DNA of 64,000 bases from Linum tenue (lineage: Eukaryota; Streptophyta; Magnoliopsida; Malpighiales; Linaceae): positions 47,450,066-47,514,065 of the forward strand of contig CAMGYJ010000006.1 of NCBI GenBank assembly GCA_946122785.1, read 5' to 3'. Below are positions 31,158 through 43,770 of the stretch, piece by piece; within the stretch, counting starts at the first letter, position 1; each line of letters starts with the position of its first letter. Under the pieces are notes generated by a model, which was not told the origin of the DNA, made no database searches, and worked only from the letters and a program-made list of their open reading frames with translations. Both the position numbers and the translations under genes were made by a program.

Positions 31158-32284
31158 TTAGATAGCTTGTCGGGTTATTGTTGTTGTTGAAACCCTAGGC
31201 CACCTTATGCTTGGTACGGTTGTTGGAAGCTTGAGCCTTGAATTTGGGGCCTTTGATTGATGAAGGTCGGCCGAGGTTGGAAATTTCCCGTGAGGCCTTG
31301 AAAACCCGGGAGCCTCGGATTCGTCGATGATGCCCAAGAAAAATTTGGGTGGTTCCTCCATCTGGGGATATAAGTATTGCTATACGGGTTGTTAGCCCTA
31401 GCATTTGCCACGAAGTTGACTCGAGCACCAGTCGCACGACAACACCGGCCTTTTTCCTTGCCTCTTATCTTCAAGCATAACCTCTATCAACTTATCCAAC
31501 TTCGCCTCAAGCGGAGCACTCGCTCCCACGCTTCTCACTCCCCTTTCATTGCTTCTCCTCCCACTTCCAGTCAACCTCCAATCGTATCCCCTAAGGGCCA
31601 TGTCTTTAAGTATCTCAGTTATTTGGGGCCGAGCCATATTCATCAATTTTCCTTGACACAAGGAGTCAATGAGGATTTTATATTCTTGCATTAGGCCTCC
31701 GTAGAAGGTTTCGATCTGAAAATGTTCTTCAAACCCGTGGTGAGGGAACTGAAGAAAATAGTCAGAGTACCTCTCCCACGCATCCCTCAAGGTCTCGTCC
31801 ACTTCTTGCTTGAAATGGGTTATCTTCTTTCTCCACTTCGCCATCTTCGAAGGCCGGCAGTAGCGAGCCATAAACTTGTTGAGGAGTTCGTCCCATGAGG
31901 TGATTAGCCGAGGTGGACGATTGTTTAGCCACCTAAGTGCTTTCCCCGAAAGTGAATACGGGAAAAGCCTTAGTTGTAAAGCTTCGGCCAGCACACCATT
32001 CATTTTCAAGCTTCCCGCGAGCTCCAAGAATCTCTGCACGTGCTCTCTTGGTGACTCACTCTCAAGGCCGTGGAATAAAGCATTACTTTGTATCATATTC
32101 ACTAGAGTCGGGTTGATCTCGAAATTGTTTGCCGCCACTGGAGGATGTAGGATTGGTGATTGAATGTCCGCCGGCCTTGGGGCCATATAGTACCCCATCG
32201 TCCTCGAGGCTTCCTCTTCCACGCCGCATCGTTCAGCTGACGAGCGTGGGCTGATCCATCTTGTCTTTGGTTCCCCGCCATTTC
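31158..32284 (-). pseudogene. Athila-type gag, frameshifted
   Basis: The main frame (31398-32222) contains the retrotransposon gag domain: PPVAANNFEINPTLVNMIQS, ALQLRLFPYSLSGKALRWLN, SWDELLNKFMARYCRPSKMA, AWERYSDYFLQFPHHGF and IETFYGGL. This is the Athila form of the domain. The likely start ATG (MAGNQRQDG, near 32282) is in another frame, so a shift lies near 32225. The C-terminal part after 31398 is also in other frames. This gag forms a particle rather than an enzyme. No zinc knuckle is evident. Confidence 0.8.
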
Positions 32285-32595
32285 TACTACAACAACGGGT
32301 TCAACTTCCACTTCTTCAACTTCTTATCAACTAATACCGGGACCCAAATTTTGTCCCCTTCTTTCACTCCTTCTCCTTTGCCTATGCTAGCTCTCTCTCC
32401 CTTTCTAGGAGCCGGAGAGTTCAGATTATGTCCTCGTCAAGAGGTAGCAAAGGTGCCGAGTTACTCCAGGTCATGCACCACCTACACACAATCTGAAAAC
32501 ACACCAAGTCTAGCACAAGCTAAGCACACACTTTCAAAACTGGAAATTAAAGCTAGATTAACACCAAACAACTTTTTCAAGATAACAGACCGTTG

Positions 32596-32613
32596 TTTCC
32601 GGCAACAACGCCA
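32596..32613 (-). other. Degenerate tRNA-Asp primer-binding site
   Basis: The minus strand reads TGGCGTTGTTGCCGGAAA, several changes away from the intact Asp site at 11463-11480. It sits next to the LTR edge, as in its relatives. Confidence 0.75.
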
Positions 32614-32619
32614 AAAACT

Positions 32620-34198
32620 TGACTCGTCCTGAATACCACAATAATTTCCCGCCTAAGGTCCAAGTATAAACCTTAGTCGGGTGCAGTACAGGATAAGTAT
32701 GTTTAAATGTCAACCCAAACAAGTCTCTGTACCCCTACTTCAGTCATTTGAATTATTATCTAGCAACAAAGTTTTAGTTTAAAAGTTTGCTAAATAAAAT
32801 AAAATAAAATAAGGCAAAGGTAAATGGTTTTGAAAGCTCTTTGTGAGAAGGATCACTCGTGTGTCACTTCCCCCTAACTACTACTATGGTATGTGAATTG
32901 AAACGATTGCTATGGTCAAGGTAACCGCGAACCATAGAGGGATGCAAATATGGTCGTAGACCACATTCTCGATTACTAAACCGAGGTATACATTATAGGT
33001 CGTGTCACTCTGCCCTTTCGGTTTAGGCAATCGGTGGTTGACTTACTCCCTCACTCAACTCAAGGGTTGGACGGCTTAATCACGCTTAACCAGTTTGCTT
33101 AATTCAACATTGAGATTTGCCCTAAATTAACCTAGTTAGGTAGCTTGAAAAGCTAAAGGAAAACCAACTCGATTGAGTCTCCCTTGGAAGGGGGATTTCC
33201 CTCTCTAATCTAGGTTAAAGTGGCTAATTATATTGCTAAGCACCAACATGCACAAATCTAAGGATGCTAAGCACAATTATGCACAATCCTTAGGTTGCTA
33301 AGCACCAACATGCACAAACCTAAGGATGCTAAGCACAAAACATGCACAATCCTCAGATTTCTAAGCACAAGCATGCACAATCACATGAATAATACCTCAA
33401 TCATTGAATTACACAATAACCAATGAAAATCATTCAATTCGCATAAAAGAAACTACATGGTAGCTAGTTAGGGTTTCACAACACCCAAGTGAAAAGAAAT
33501 CTACTCCATGCTAGAAATGGGAGAAACACAAGGAGAAGAGGTAGAAACCATCTTGGGGGAGGCTTCCAATCTTCTAGACCCTTGTGCTCAACTTCTCTTG
33601 GGGAGAATCTTTCCAAATTCCATCTTCGAGCAAAACCCTAGCCTCCTTCTCCTTTGGTTCGAGTTTTTCCCTCTAAAAATCCGAAGAAGGCTTTCTTACA
33701 CAATGGGCTTTCCCCTTTCTCTTCCTTTCAGCTCAGCTTTTAAATAGTGAAGGAGCTCAGTTCACGACCCGAGATCACGGCAGTGAGCTCTGAAACGCAT
33801 TCGTGAACTTCAAATCGGCGCCGAAACGCACCGCTTTGCTTTCACGGGTTCACGGCCAACAACACTTGTTCACGGTCTTAGCGATCGTGAACTGAATTAG
33901 CGTCAGTAATTTTCATTTTGGGCCTGGACGCCTGAATGTTCATGCCCAACGGCTCTTCTTCACGGTCATACAAGACCGTGAACATCCAAGGAAAACCGTG
34001 AACTCGCCATTTTTCACCTCTTCTCCCGGTTTTCGCTCATTTTCATCCAACTTTCGACTCCGGGACTGGTTTCACCTGTTAAATCCTGGAACACATTAAA
34101 ACACGAGAAACCTGGCGTAAAACCACCCTTTTAGTAGCTAAATTGCCACAAACGACTAAGGTCAACAGGGCAAAACATGTACAATTAGGCCTGAATCA
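32620..34198 (-). repeat. 5' LTR of the Athila-lineage element
   Basis: The 1,579-bp LTR starts TGACTCGTCC and ends GAATCA, followed by the AATAG target duplication. It retains the minisatellite at 33230-33385 that is missing from its partner. Hairpin words are at 33865-33895 and 33958-33985. Confidence 0.9.
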
Positions 34199-34916
34199 AA
34201 TAGAAACTTATTCTCTTATAGTGGAAAGTGAAGTGAGAAAAAGGAGGACGATCTTGTGATAGTGGATTAGCTTATAATTAGTTATATAATGAGGGGGGTA
34301 GAGGAGAAACCAGAGGCTATTGGACTCCCGACAATTGGTTGTAGCTGGAGCAGGTATATATGTGGTTTGTGAGGAGGTGAGGGGAAGAATAGATCACATT
34401 TTGATTAGGTTGGATAAGGATTGAGTATGGGTGGCTTAGGGATTAGAAGAAATAAGATTAATTTTTTTATTTTTAATAACTATGATAATGAGGTGAAAAT
34501 TTATAAGATTAAATTTTATTATTTTTTAATTGTCACGTCACTATTTTTTTATAATGGTGAAATAATATATTAAAAGAAAGGGAGAGGTTTAAGGTTCAAC
34601 AAGCTGGAAAAAAAGCAACAACAAGTTGCAATTAACCCACACCGGCACATACAATGGAAGAAACACTAGAATTTCTCCTTCCACATACCACTTTTCTTCT
34701 GCACTTGCTGCTTATGCACAAATCGCCAAAAGTCCTCCAATCAGCCAGCTGAGACCACAATCTTCCCCGCACAACATCAAGTGATGCCCAAAGACAAGAC
34801 CAAAAATGGATAGGAAGCACGTTGCAGCTGGTCAAAACCAGATACTCCCAGCAGCATCAAAACTTTAATATGTGGTACAAGAACCAGAGGGTGAACCAAA
34901 AACCCCACCCCATAAG

Positions 34917-37373
34917 TTAGTCACTAGACGTTGAGGCGGCATGCAAGGTAACTCCAATGTCAATTCCAGCTGTTGTTCTATGAAGAAGACGATTTTCAGC
35001 GCAATAATCCAGAATACAACCACCATATTTGTCTACCTTCTTTGCAACACACATCCAATTTTTTATCAGTGTAGCAATTCTCAAGCAAATCACCCTTGGT
35101 GGCTTTGATTCTTCTCTGATTATCCTAGCATTTCTTTGAAGCCAAATGCTCCAACCGTAGGCGTGCAAGAAGACTTTGGAGTATCATTCTTGTCGATTCG
35201 AAGGCTTCAGCGCGGGGCCAAGAGCTAATGACTGTTGAGATATCAATTGAGGTATAGTCAAGCTTCCCAAATGCGCTCATGATCCGCCAAACTTCTTTCG
35301 CAAAACTAGAGGAGAGGAATAAGTTATCTATGTTCTCTTTGCTAGACCGACACAACTCACATCAGCTAGGAAGGGATTATCCTTTTCTCCTGTATGCCTC
35401 TTGAGTTAAAATCTTTTTCTGGTACGCAATCCAAACAAACCGAATTTATGTGGAATCAATGACTACCATAATAACTTTAAAGGGAAGTCAACCCTCTCTG
35501 GGAATCTCTCATGTACAAACTTATCATACAAGGAACCGACACTAAATCTAGCTTTTCGGCTGGCTACCAAATTAGACGTGACGGACCTGCAAAGAACATA
35601 CTACAAGGAAGATTTTTTAAGTATGTTTAAAGGAATAAATCTCTCAACTTCTGCCCACCTCTCAGAGAGAATTTGAGAGTCCCAAGAAATACTACCCTCA
35701 ACTTGAAATGCATCAGCGACCCGACAACTTGGCAAAACTACAGGGAAATCCTTGGCAAGCACATGACCTGTAATCCACACATCATGCCAAAGATATTTCC
35801 ACGAACCAACCCTAACTTTGACATGAGCAAACTACTAGAATTTTTTCTTTAGCTTAAGAATATGTGACCATGGACTATATCCCATCGGCCCTCGAAGATC
35901 CCCGGTAATCCATTCTGACATGTCATTCAGGAATTCATAGGCTTTCAGGTTCCTCCACCAAAAATCCCTTTCATTAGCAAACCTCCACCACCATTTACAC
36001 AAAAATGCAGTGTTCATGATCTTCAAATCTGCAATTCCCAACCCACCAAGCCATTTTGGAGCTTTGAACTTCTCCCAAGCCACAACATGAATGTTCTCTT
36101 GTGGATTTCCAGACCATAAAAAGTTTCTATATACCCTCTCCAAATATTGAATCATTGAGATTGGAGCATTGAATAACAATCACAAATACAAAGGTTCGGT
36201 AGCTAAGACAGCGTTACAGAGAGTGATTCTGCAGCCAAGTGAAAGGTAGTTGCTTTCCACCCCTCCACTCTGCTCGAAACCTTGTTGATCACACCATTCC
36301 AATTTGTGAAGAAAGAGGCAAAGATTCCAGAGGGAGCCTAAGGTACACCATAGGTAAGAACTCCCAATCACAGCCAAGTATTTCGGCAAATCTCTAAGGG
36401 TTGTCCACCTCGCCAACTGAAAAAGATCTTACTTTTCTTAAGGTTGAGCTTGAGACCATTTATGTTATGAAACCGAATTAAAGTTTTCATCATACTTAGT
36501 GCCACTTCCGCTGATGCATCACAAAAGATAATCACGTCATCATCATAAAGCAAAAGTGTTACCTCACCTCGTCTTCGGACTTCGTCAATGAAGAACCCCT
36601 TCATGTGACCCGTTGCTTGGATTGACTGTAAAATAAAGGATAATATGCCCATGACAAGGCTTAAGAGAAAGGGATATGGGGGATCTCCTTACTTCATGCC
36701 CCTCTACATATTAAAGGAACCTATTGCTTCCCAGAAACCAGTACAGACAACTTTAATGAGGAAATCACCCCCTGATCTACTCGAGGAACTAGAGATCAAT
36801 CCCAAATTTCTCAAGATATTCATGATACAATCCCAACTTACTGTATCAAATGCTTTCTCGATGTCCAGTTTTAGAAGCAATCATGGCCTTCCACTTCTCC
36901 TATTGTCAATCAACTCATTAGCTATTACTTGCTTCATTGATTTGTCTTTTCATTATACATGTGAACTGACAATGGGATACAAGCTTCCCCATGACAGGTT
37001 AAAGAAGTTTGAATAGCAACTTTGAGACATCCTTATTCAAGCTCCCAGTCAGGCTAATGGGCTAGAAATCTTTAATTTCTTTAGCTTCATCCTTTTTTGG
37101 GATCAAACACAGGAAAGAGTGAGCAATCAAATGTGGTACGATGCCGATCAGATAAAACTCGTTGAGAGCTTTAACAAAGTCATGCTTAATGATGCTACAA
37201 AATTTCTTATAGAAATCCAAAGTAAAACCGTCGGGTCGTGGAGCCTTGTCACTCCCATACGAACACACTGTCTCCCATATCACTTTTTCAATAAATGGAA
37301 TCGATAGTTGATAATTGACCTCCAGACCAAGGACATTACTCTTGAAATTGGCTAGAGACGGTCTGGTGCCCAT
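34917..37373 (-). pseudogene. L1-type LINE, ORF2 remnants
   Basis: Broken minus-strand frames in the right order give a LINE reverse transcriptase. They are KAPRPDGFTLDFYKKF (about 37245) and LLLYDDDVIIFCDAS (about 36550, the YxDD box with one change). After them come ERVYRNFLWSG and WLGGLGIADLKIMNTAFLCK (about 36060-36140), the zinc-finger-like tail near 35125-35355, and SIWLQRNARII near 35130. The endonuclease half is missing, as in 5'-truncated LINEs. Many stops and shifts make it inactive. A clear poly(A) tail was not found at its left end (about 34600). Confidence 0.8.
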
Positions 37374-37399
37374 AATTCTAGAAAAACGTTCAAGTAAAT

Positions 37400-38491
37400 G
37401 TGATGCGTCGCCAACACCCCCCGGTCTTGGACCAAAATTAAAGATAGGGAGTCAAAGGAGTTTGCTGGAAAAGCAGAGGGGAGAGGCGATTATTGCTTCA
37501 CTTTTCCCCGATTGGGGATTTGTAGAAGAAGGCCAGGGAAACTGAATAGAAGGCCCCACGTTCGGTGAACTAAAATACCCAACCGTGTGTTTTCAGGGTC
37601 TGACCGAGTATCGGATCTGGGTGATGAGGTTTTGTGTTTTTAAGTTGTTTTAATTTTTTTAATTGTCCAGACCTATATAAAGGCTGAAACTCGGGTTTTA
37701 GCGTTATTTTTTGGCAGAATATTGATTTTTATCTTGGTTTTGAGCTTTAGGCTTGAACTTTTCTCTTTATCAATCAAGTTTTCCCATTGATTGTGGTCGT
37801 GATTCTGTCTTTTTATATTGATTGAGCCTTCTCCTGATTTGTGTTGAGATTCCACTTTCAATTTCATCATATCCCTATCGTTTTTATTCTCGTTATTAGC
37901 TGCATTACTTTGATAACTACAGATACAGGAACCGTGCTCGTACCAAAATGATCATAAAGGCATGTTTCATTTCCTCCTTGTCAAGAACGACGACTTTATT
38001 AACCTTCAAACTCTACATCTTATTCCTCCAGCGGTTATTATTTGCCACAATGAGAGAACACATTGTTTTTGTCCCTAGCTTTCAGCCACAGCTCATACAA
38101 CTTCTAATGCCAAGAGAATTCTTCCATCGGAAGTAATTTATCTAGCTTGTATCTTAGCCGACTCTTCTCATTATAAACTGCATTCGGGATTGGTCCTCTT
38201 TCCTCTACTTGATCAATACTCTAAATCTTGAGTAATAGTATCTCCATCTTTGTACAAACTTAAAGATGATACCAGAACCATCAGTTGGAATGCTCCACCA
38301 CCCTATGAGCCCCTGCAAGAAAGAATCCTCCAAAATCTACCTATTTTCAAAATTCCATGGACGGTGAACTCTCTCCAGCACACCCCACTTCATCAAAATT
38401 GGATTATGATCCGATTGAACACTTTCAAATGAGATCAGCAGAACTAGGGAGAAGAACTCTTCAAAACTCGCATGAAATCAGAATACACACT
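37400..38491. other. Intergenic sequence, no gene recognised
   Basis: Short frames on both strands lack recognisable domains. 38481-38515 repeats AGAATACACACTT twice at the edge of the next LTR. Confidence 0.4.
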
Positions 38492-40074
38492 TGATTCGGG
38501 TTAGAATACACACTTTTGCACCCCATTACTTGTGTCGTTTTGCTTGGTTTCCTCGATCCCATGAGCTATTTTACTCTAAGTATGTTTGTGTTGTGTCATA
38601 TTTCATACCTAAGCATTTAATCTTGGCACCGGGATCGAAAGTCGGACGAAAGAGGGCGAGAATAAAGCAAAATGGTGAAAGATACAAATATCACAATTTC
38701 AGAGGGATTATCACTAGCGCAGACCGTGAAGATAGCATGCAGACCATGAAGTTTGCAAGGTTCCAGGGAGATTTGCATGGCTTGCGGGCAGTGTCTAGAT
38801 CATGGTCGTAGATCGTGATGTCGGCAAGTAGCCCATGAAGATCGTAAGTGATATGGTGCATTTTGTGTTGAGATCACGGTTACCCTGTCGACTTCACGGG
38901 CGTGATCTCTGACCGTAATTCATGCACTCTGGGACTATAAAAGGGAGAGTTAGCTGAACTCAAAGAAAGAGTCTTATAGAGAGATTGGAGCTTCTTCTTC
39001 AAGGTTTAGAGAGAGAGCTACGAGATAAAGAAGGAGTAAGGAGATTTAGGTTGATTTCAACTCCCAAGGTGGAATCAAGCATCTAGTGGAAGGAAGATCA
39101 CTTTGTAATAGGTATTTCTTCTATGTTACTTGTGTTTTGTCCTCTAGCTATGGAGTAGTCTCCAATTTCACTTGGATGTTGTGAACCCTAGTCTAGGATG
39201 TGTTAGACTGTAGGAATTGAACTCTATGTGTGGTGGGTTTGTAATTTATATACTTAGGACTAAAACCCAACTCAAGTCTTCTTCTGATTCTTCCTATGTA
39301 TCTTCTTTCCCTCTTTATGGGGTAGTTCCATAAGGTAACAAGGGTTAAAGCCCCCAAACCCTAGAATTATGTCTTTGAATGTAGATGGAATTGTGTTAAG
39401 GTTTGTGTATGAAATTTGTTTGCTTAGTGATTATATGCTTCATCTTTGATTAAGTATGCATGGGTTTGTCTCATAAACTCTTTTCATCTAGCCTACTACT
39501 TAGGATTTATGATCTAGACTTTATTTGAGCGCCTAGTGCTAATTAGGAGTAGAGTGATGTAATAACTTAGGGCACCAATTGTTGGACGAGGTAACCATTC
39601 CCTGTCCATCAGGTGGCCGTCTTAAGCAATGCTAGAGCGATTCATGCACGACCATCAATATGTCGAGCTAGTGTGAAAATAAGTTGAACCTATTGAAAGA
39701 GTCTAGAACGCATCTCTAATATCGTGAACTTGATTGATGTGGCATTGGGTTACGGAATTGAGCTAGCAGGGGGACTAGTTGCATGACCATTGAGCTATTC
39801 CCTACTTTAGTGATTCCCGCACCTTATGACCTCAAACCCGGCATGATAAACCATTTGCATTATAGACTTAGATCCAGGGCGAGGGTGGAACCCCAAAGTA
39901 CCTGCTTTGATATTTTTTTCTCCACCAGTAGTTTCCATTTTACCTCTAAAACAAGCCCAAACTGAACGACTAGTTAACAAAAAGTGAGAAGTATCCTAGG
40001 ATATCAAAACTCGTGGAATACGACATTGGTCGACCACTATACTAACAACGCCGTCTTGAGTTATACTTGGGTCA
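38492..40074 (+). repeat. Athila-like LTR (solo or fragment), plus strand
   Basis: It starts TGATTCGGG like other LTRs of the family. It carries hairpin words (TTCACGGGCGTGATCTCTGA near 38897), a CTATAAAAGG box at 38935 that could be its TATA box, and the TATGGGGTAG...AAACCCTAG block near 39320. It may end GGGTCA at 40074. No primer-binding site follows and no target duplication was found, so the ends are provisional. Confidence 0.6.
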
Positions 40075-40132
40075 AGATGGGTTAATTAATACAAGACATG
40101 CAAATGAATTAATAACCTGCATGGGGGAATGT

Positions 40133-41510
40133 GCACTGTCGGGTATAAATATGAGGGTGAGCAAATTTCAAAGGGAGAAGAGTTTTAGAGAGATATTTGG
40201 ATCTTCTTCTGCATTATAAAGAGAAAAGTGACAAACTAAAGGAAATTGAATGGAAATTTGACCTACCCAAGACTAAAGGAGGCCAGATTTCATGTTCAAC
40301 ATCATCCCAAGTAACTAGAAAGAAGGAGAATCATCTTACATGTGGTTTTCGTTTTCGTTAGTTGTAGTATTTCTCTAAGCATGGAGTAGATATTCCTTTC
40401 ACTTGGGTGACGTGAACCCTAGTTTATGATATTGTAGTTTGATTATTATATATTGATTGAGTATTTATAATGATAATTGAGAGTCTTTGATCAATTCCCT
40501 CAATCTTGGGGCTAATTAACCTAAGAGAGAGAAAATCTCCTTAGGGTAACTTGGGTCACTATTCAATCATCGTAAGGGGGCCATGAAAAAGGGTGATTGG
40601 TTACTTTACACCATTCCGTGTCATTTCCCGGGGAAGTGGATTTGGTTGCCCTAATTGCCCAATCTAGTATTCAGCATGCCTCTCTGATTAGAGCAACTAG
40701 GTGGGTTAAAACAACTCGAATAGGGACTACTAACTAGCTTTCATATCCTAACCACTGCAGTCAAAATCGTGCTTTAAAACTTAAAAGCTTACGGTTTTAC
40801 GCTTTTTGGTCACCAGAACGCTTTCGTTTCAATATAAAAACTTTATTGTATAAAATCAAACTAAATTGCGCTTTAAATCTTAGATTAAATCTTTCACTTT
40901 TACGCTTCTAGTTCACCAAAATGCTTTACGCTTTTAGTTCACTAAATGAGTATTCTTTTCATGAAATTAATAATAAAAGTATATTTTAAAGGTAAATAAC
41001 CGACAATATGATATATTTGAGATGAAAAGATACATACCAGGTAGTTGGATGCATTATCAGCTTCAATAGAGTCATCTAATTCACCAGCTAGGCACTTCCC
41101 AAATTCATTAGCATAGAGGGGAAGGTAGCTTATTGTTCATATTTATGTTTATGAACTTATTATTAATATGCTATAAGTTGCTCCACTTTAGGCATGAATT
41201 GCAAGTATTTATTAACTTATCTAAATTTTTGCATTCATATTTTACATAGAATATGTCGTACTTAACAATTTCTTAGTTATTTTACAGTATGCGTAAAAAA
41301 TTATGCTTTTACGCTTTGATTCTATGCTTTACGATTTTACTGTTTTTCCGCTTCTAGGTAGAATCACGCATTTGACTTCATTGATCCTAACGATATATAT
41401 AATATATAAATCACGCTAGAGTATCACGTCATCGACACAACACGAGACTAGGGGGATAATCATCCGAGTGAAGCTTTCTCCACTAAATTCAAACTTGTTT
41501 TATTTTTTTG
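40133..41510 (+). repeat. Second Athila-like LTR fragment, interrupted by a hAT element
   Basis: GGGTATAAATATGAGGG near 40150 looks like a TATA region. The CATGGAGTAG...TTCACTTGGG...GAACCCTAG block (40383-40435) is shared with the other LTRs. The LTR sequence is split by the hAT at 40753-41383 and resumes at 41384. Its outer ends are approximate. Confidence 0.55.
40753..41383. mobile_element. Non-autonomous hAT-like element with ATCCTAAC target duplication
   Basis: The ends are CACTGCAGTCAAAATCGTGC (left) and CAATGAAGTCAAATGCGTGA (right end on the minus strand). Identical 8-bp ATCCTAAC flanks lie at 40745-40752 and 41384-41391. The ends and the ACGCTTT/TTTTACG subterminal words match the 17947-19044 element, so the two form one family. 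The 631-bp interior is AT-rich with no ORF. Confidence 0.85.
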
Positions 41511-42200
41511 TTTAGTTAAATATCATAAACAATGTTTCTACCGCTACATAATTTGTGGTTTGTTGAAGAAAGGAAATATAGACCGCTCGAGTTTGATAAT
41601 TTGAAAAATATTTACTATATACTAACTAGATTGAAGGTTCCACTTGGCTTGCGATTGGGAGTGTAAATAGAACTTATCAAGGTTTACAAAATTACATTGC
41701 TTTCTGATCTCTTATCCTATATTGCTTTCTTTGGTTATTATATGACTATCAAGGAATTGCTAAGTCTCATTTTGAATGAAAGTGAGAATGTGAGTTGTAT
41801 CCATTTATAAACATAAAAAAAAATAAAGTAAGGGGAGAGGGGAAGACAAAAACAAAAGGTGGTTATGGTTTTAATTTATAACATTAATTAATTCCAACTT
41901 TCCTTATTTGTTGAGCCCTTTATTTATTTTTTACTTTCAATTTATGAATATTTCCATTTGTTTCTTCTGAATGACTAAATTTGATATATTGAATAATTAA
42001 TTAGTATGCAGTCATAAATTTGAGAATTATAATATATTTTTGTCAAATTATATTTTATCGGTTTTTAATGGTTGGAAAATGGTTAATTTCAGTTAATCAT
42101 CATAGTGTGAACCATTAACTTTTTTCTGGTAATTCTCTGTTGCATTACTTGATCAAATAGACCAAGTCCTCTAAAAAAAAATCAGACTAACGTCTACTAG
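41511..42200. other. AT-rich intergenic sequence
   Basis: No ORF, repeat boundary or motif could be supported here. Confidence 0.5.
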
Positions 42201-42222
42201 TCATTACATCAAAATTTACAGA

Positions 42223-43253
42223 TCAAATTAAATGATTAAAAGTGGTATAAGGTATAAAAATCTTAACAAAAAGCCACGTTCCCCAATCCAATGTATAAAG
42301 TCGCAGCTCTTCTTTGAACCGAGCTAACAGCATCGACCAATCTATTTTGTGTTCCCCAAAAACTCGACCACATCTCTCCTTATAGATGAAGTTCACATAT
42401 GATATCAGCGCCACAAGGCTCCAAACACCCTATCCTAACTACCAATCTTCTTTCCTCCCGCATAAGCAATGTTCAAGATATTTTCCCAAACGAAAGGCCA
42501 GTTCTGCATAATATTACCAAACATAGCATTAAAGAACTGCTTAGTATAAACACTACCCAAAGATAAGATATCAGCTTTCCATTATCACACAAGCATGCAT
42601 CATTAGTTATTCTTCCTCATGGCTTTAGCTTATCACGAGTAATAATTCTATCCAATATGATTAACCACACTAAGCATCTGTACCTTGAGGCGATGAACAC
42701 CAACTCACAGCAGGTCTGTGAACTCGGAGGGAATACCAAATTCTCTTAACATAGTACTTTAGCAATTGTTTACTTTCCCAAGTGGCTAAGCCTGTTGGAT
42801 TCTTCTCCATCCTAAATTGGAACTAGCTTGTATGTTTTAGTAACTGTCACCACGTACCAGAACATTGAGAAGACGATTGTAGGCTCGAGATTGATCGCCC
42901 TTTCAGTCGATATCGCTAAATCAAGGCTACCCAAAAACTGCCACCTTGAAAAAATAACAACCATAGAAGACTCCCAAGACAAGCAATATTCCAGGTTTGT
43001 AAGTCATGAAGACCCAAACCGCCTTCTTTCTTGGGAGTAGCAAGCACCCACATGAAACTTTAGCTTTCCCTGATCCTTTACCATATCACATAAAGTCTGA
43101 ATTTTTTTTATGAATTTGATCGATTGCCTTCTTTGGTAGCACAAGCAAAGACATCTAAAATTGAATCAAAGAGTAGAGAGCTGAAGACACCAGTTGAAAC
43201 CGGCCAACATAAGATAACTTACCAGCTCTTTGCGATAAGATTCTAGTTGTTAT
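42223..43253 (-). pseudogene. LINE fragment (C-terminal ORF2 region)
   Basis: Minus-strand pieces match the region after the reverse transcriptase of plant L1 elements. LSYVGRFQLVSSALYSL lies near 43200, KKEGGLGLHDLQTW near 43020, and YKERCGRVFG near 42350. The frames are broken. The fragment stops abruptly at the TGACTCACC edge of an LTR at 43254, which probably inserted into it. Confidence 0.7.
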
Positions 43254-43415
43254 TGACTCACCTCAAGTACCACAATTTAAATCCCTACTAGAGGCCAAGT
43301 ATAAACTCTAGCCAGGTGCAGTATAAAACAAGAATTTAAATGTCAAACCCGGGCTGGTCCATGTACCCTACTTCAATCGTTTGAAATATTATCTAGCAAT
43401 TAATATTTGGTTAAA

Positions 43416-43617
43416 ACTACGAATTACAATTGAAAGCAAGCAAAAAGGTAAATGGTTTTGAACACTAATTGAGAAGGCTTCACCCAGGTGTTGCTCCTCC
43501 TAGCCAATTATCAAGGACTATGAATTACAATTGAAAGCAAGCAAAAAGGTAAATGGTTTTGAACACTAATTGAGAAGGCTTCACCCAGGTGTTGCTCCTC
43601 CTAGCCAATTATCAAGG
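43416..43617 (+). repeat. 101-bp tandem duplication
   Basis: 43416-43516 is repeated at 43517-43617 with a single difference (C to T). The unit lies inside the LTR and ends CCAATTATCAAGG. Confidence 0.95.
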
Positions 43618-43770
43618 TTAGTCGATAAGAATGCAAGTGAATTGAAAAGTGGTTGTAAATAATAGGAGAGGCATCAAGCGAAGAAGCTTCACCCTCTCGA
43701 TCGATAGTCCAAGGGATATCAAATCAAGCCAACAAGTTAGCTCTCTTGGCAAAAGATAAACCAAAATCAG

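Larger units (their letters stand above)
22322..34198 (-). mobile_element. 11.9-kb Athila-lineage LTR retrotransposon lacking reverse transcriptase
   Basis: The LTRs are at 22322-23632 and 32620-34198. Perfect 5-bp duplications AATAG flank the element (22317-22321 and 34199-34203). On the minus strand the order is LTR, mutated Asp primer-binding site, gag, aspartic protease, hairpin motif, Athila ORF1/env-like gene, G-run motif, polypurine tract, LTR. No reverse transcriptase, RNase H or integrase lies between protease and the ORF1-like gene, so the element is non-autonomous or has lost pol. A TRIM-like element is nested at 24295-26113. Confidence 0.9.

Noticed and set aside
36645..37016. A 123-codon plus-strand frame
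   Set aside because: It is antisense to LINE reverse-transcriptase pieces and has no domain.
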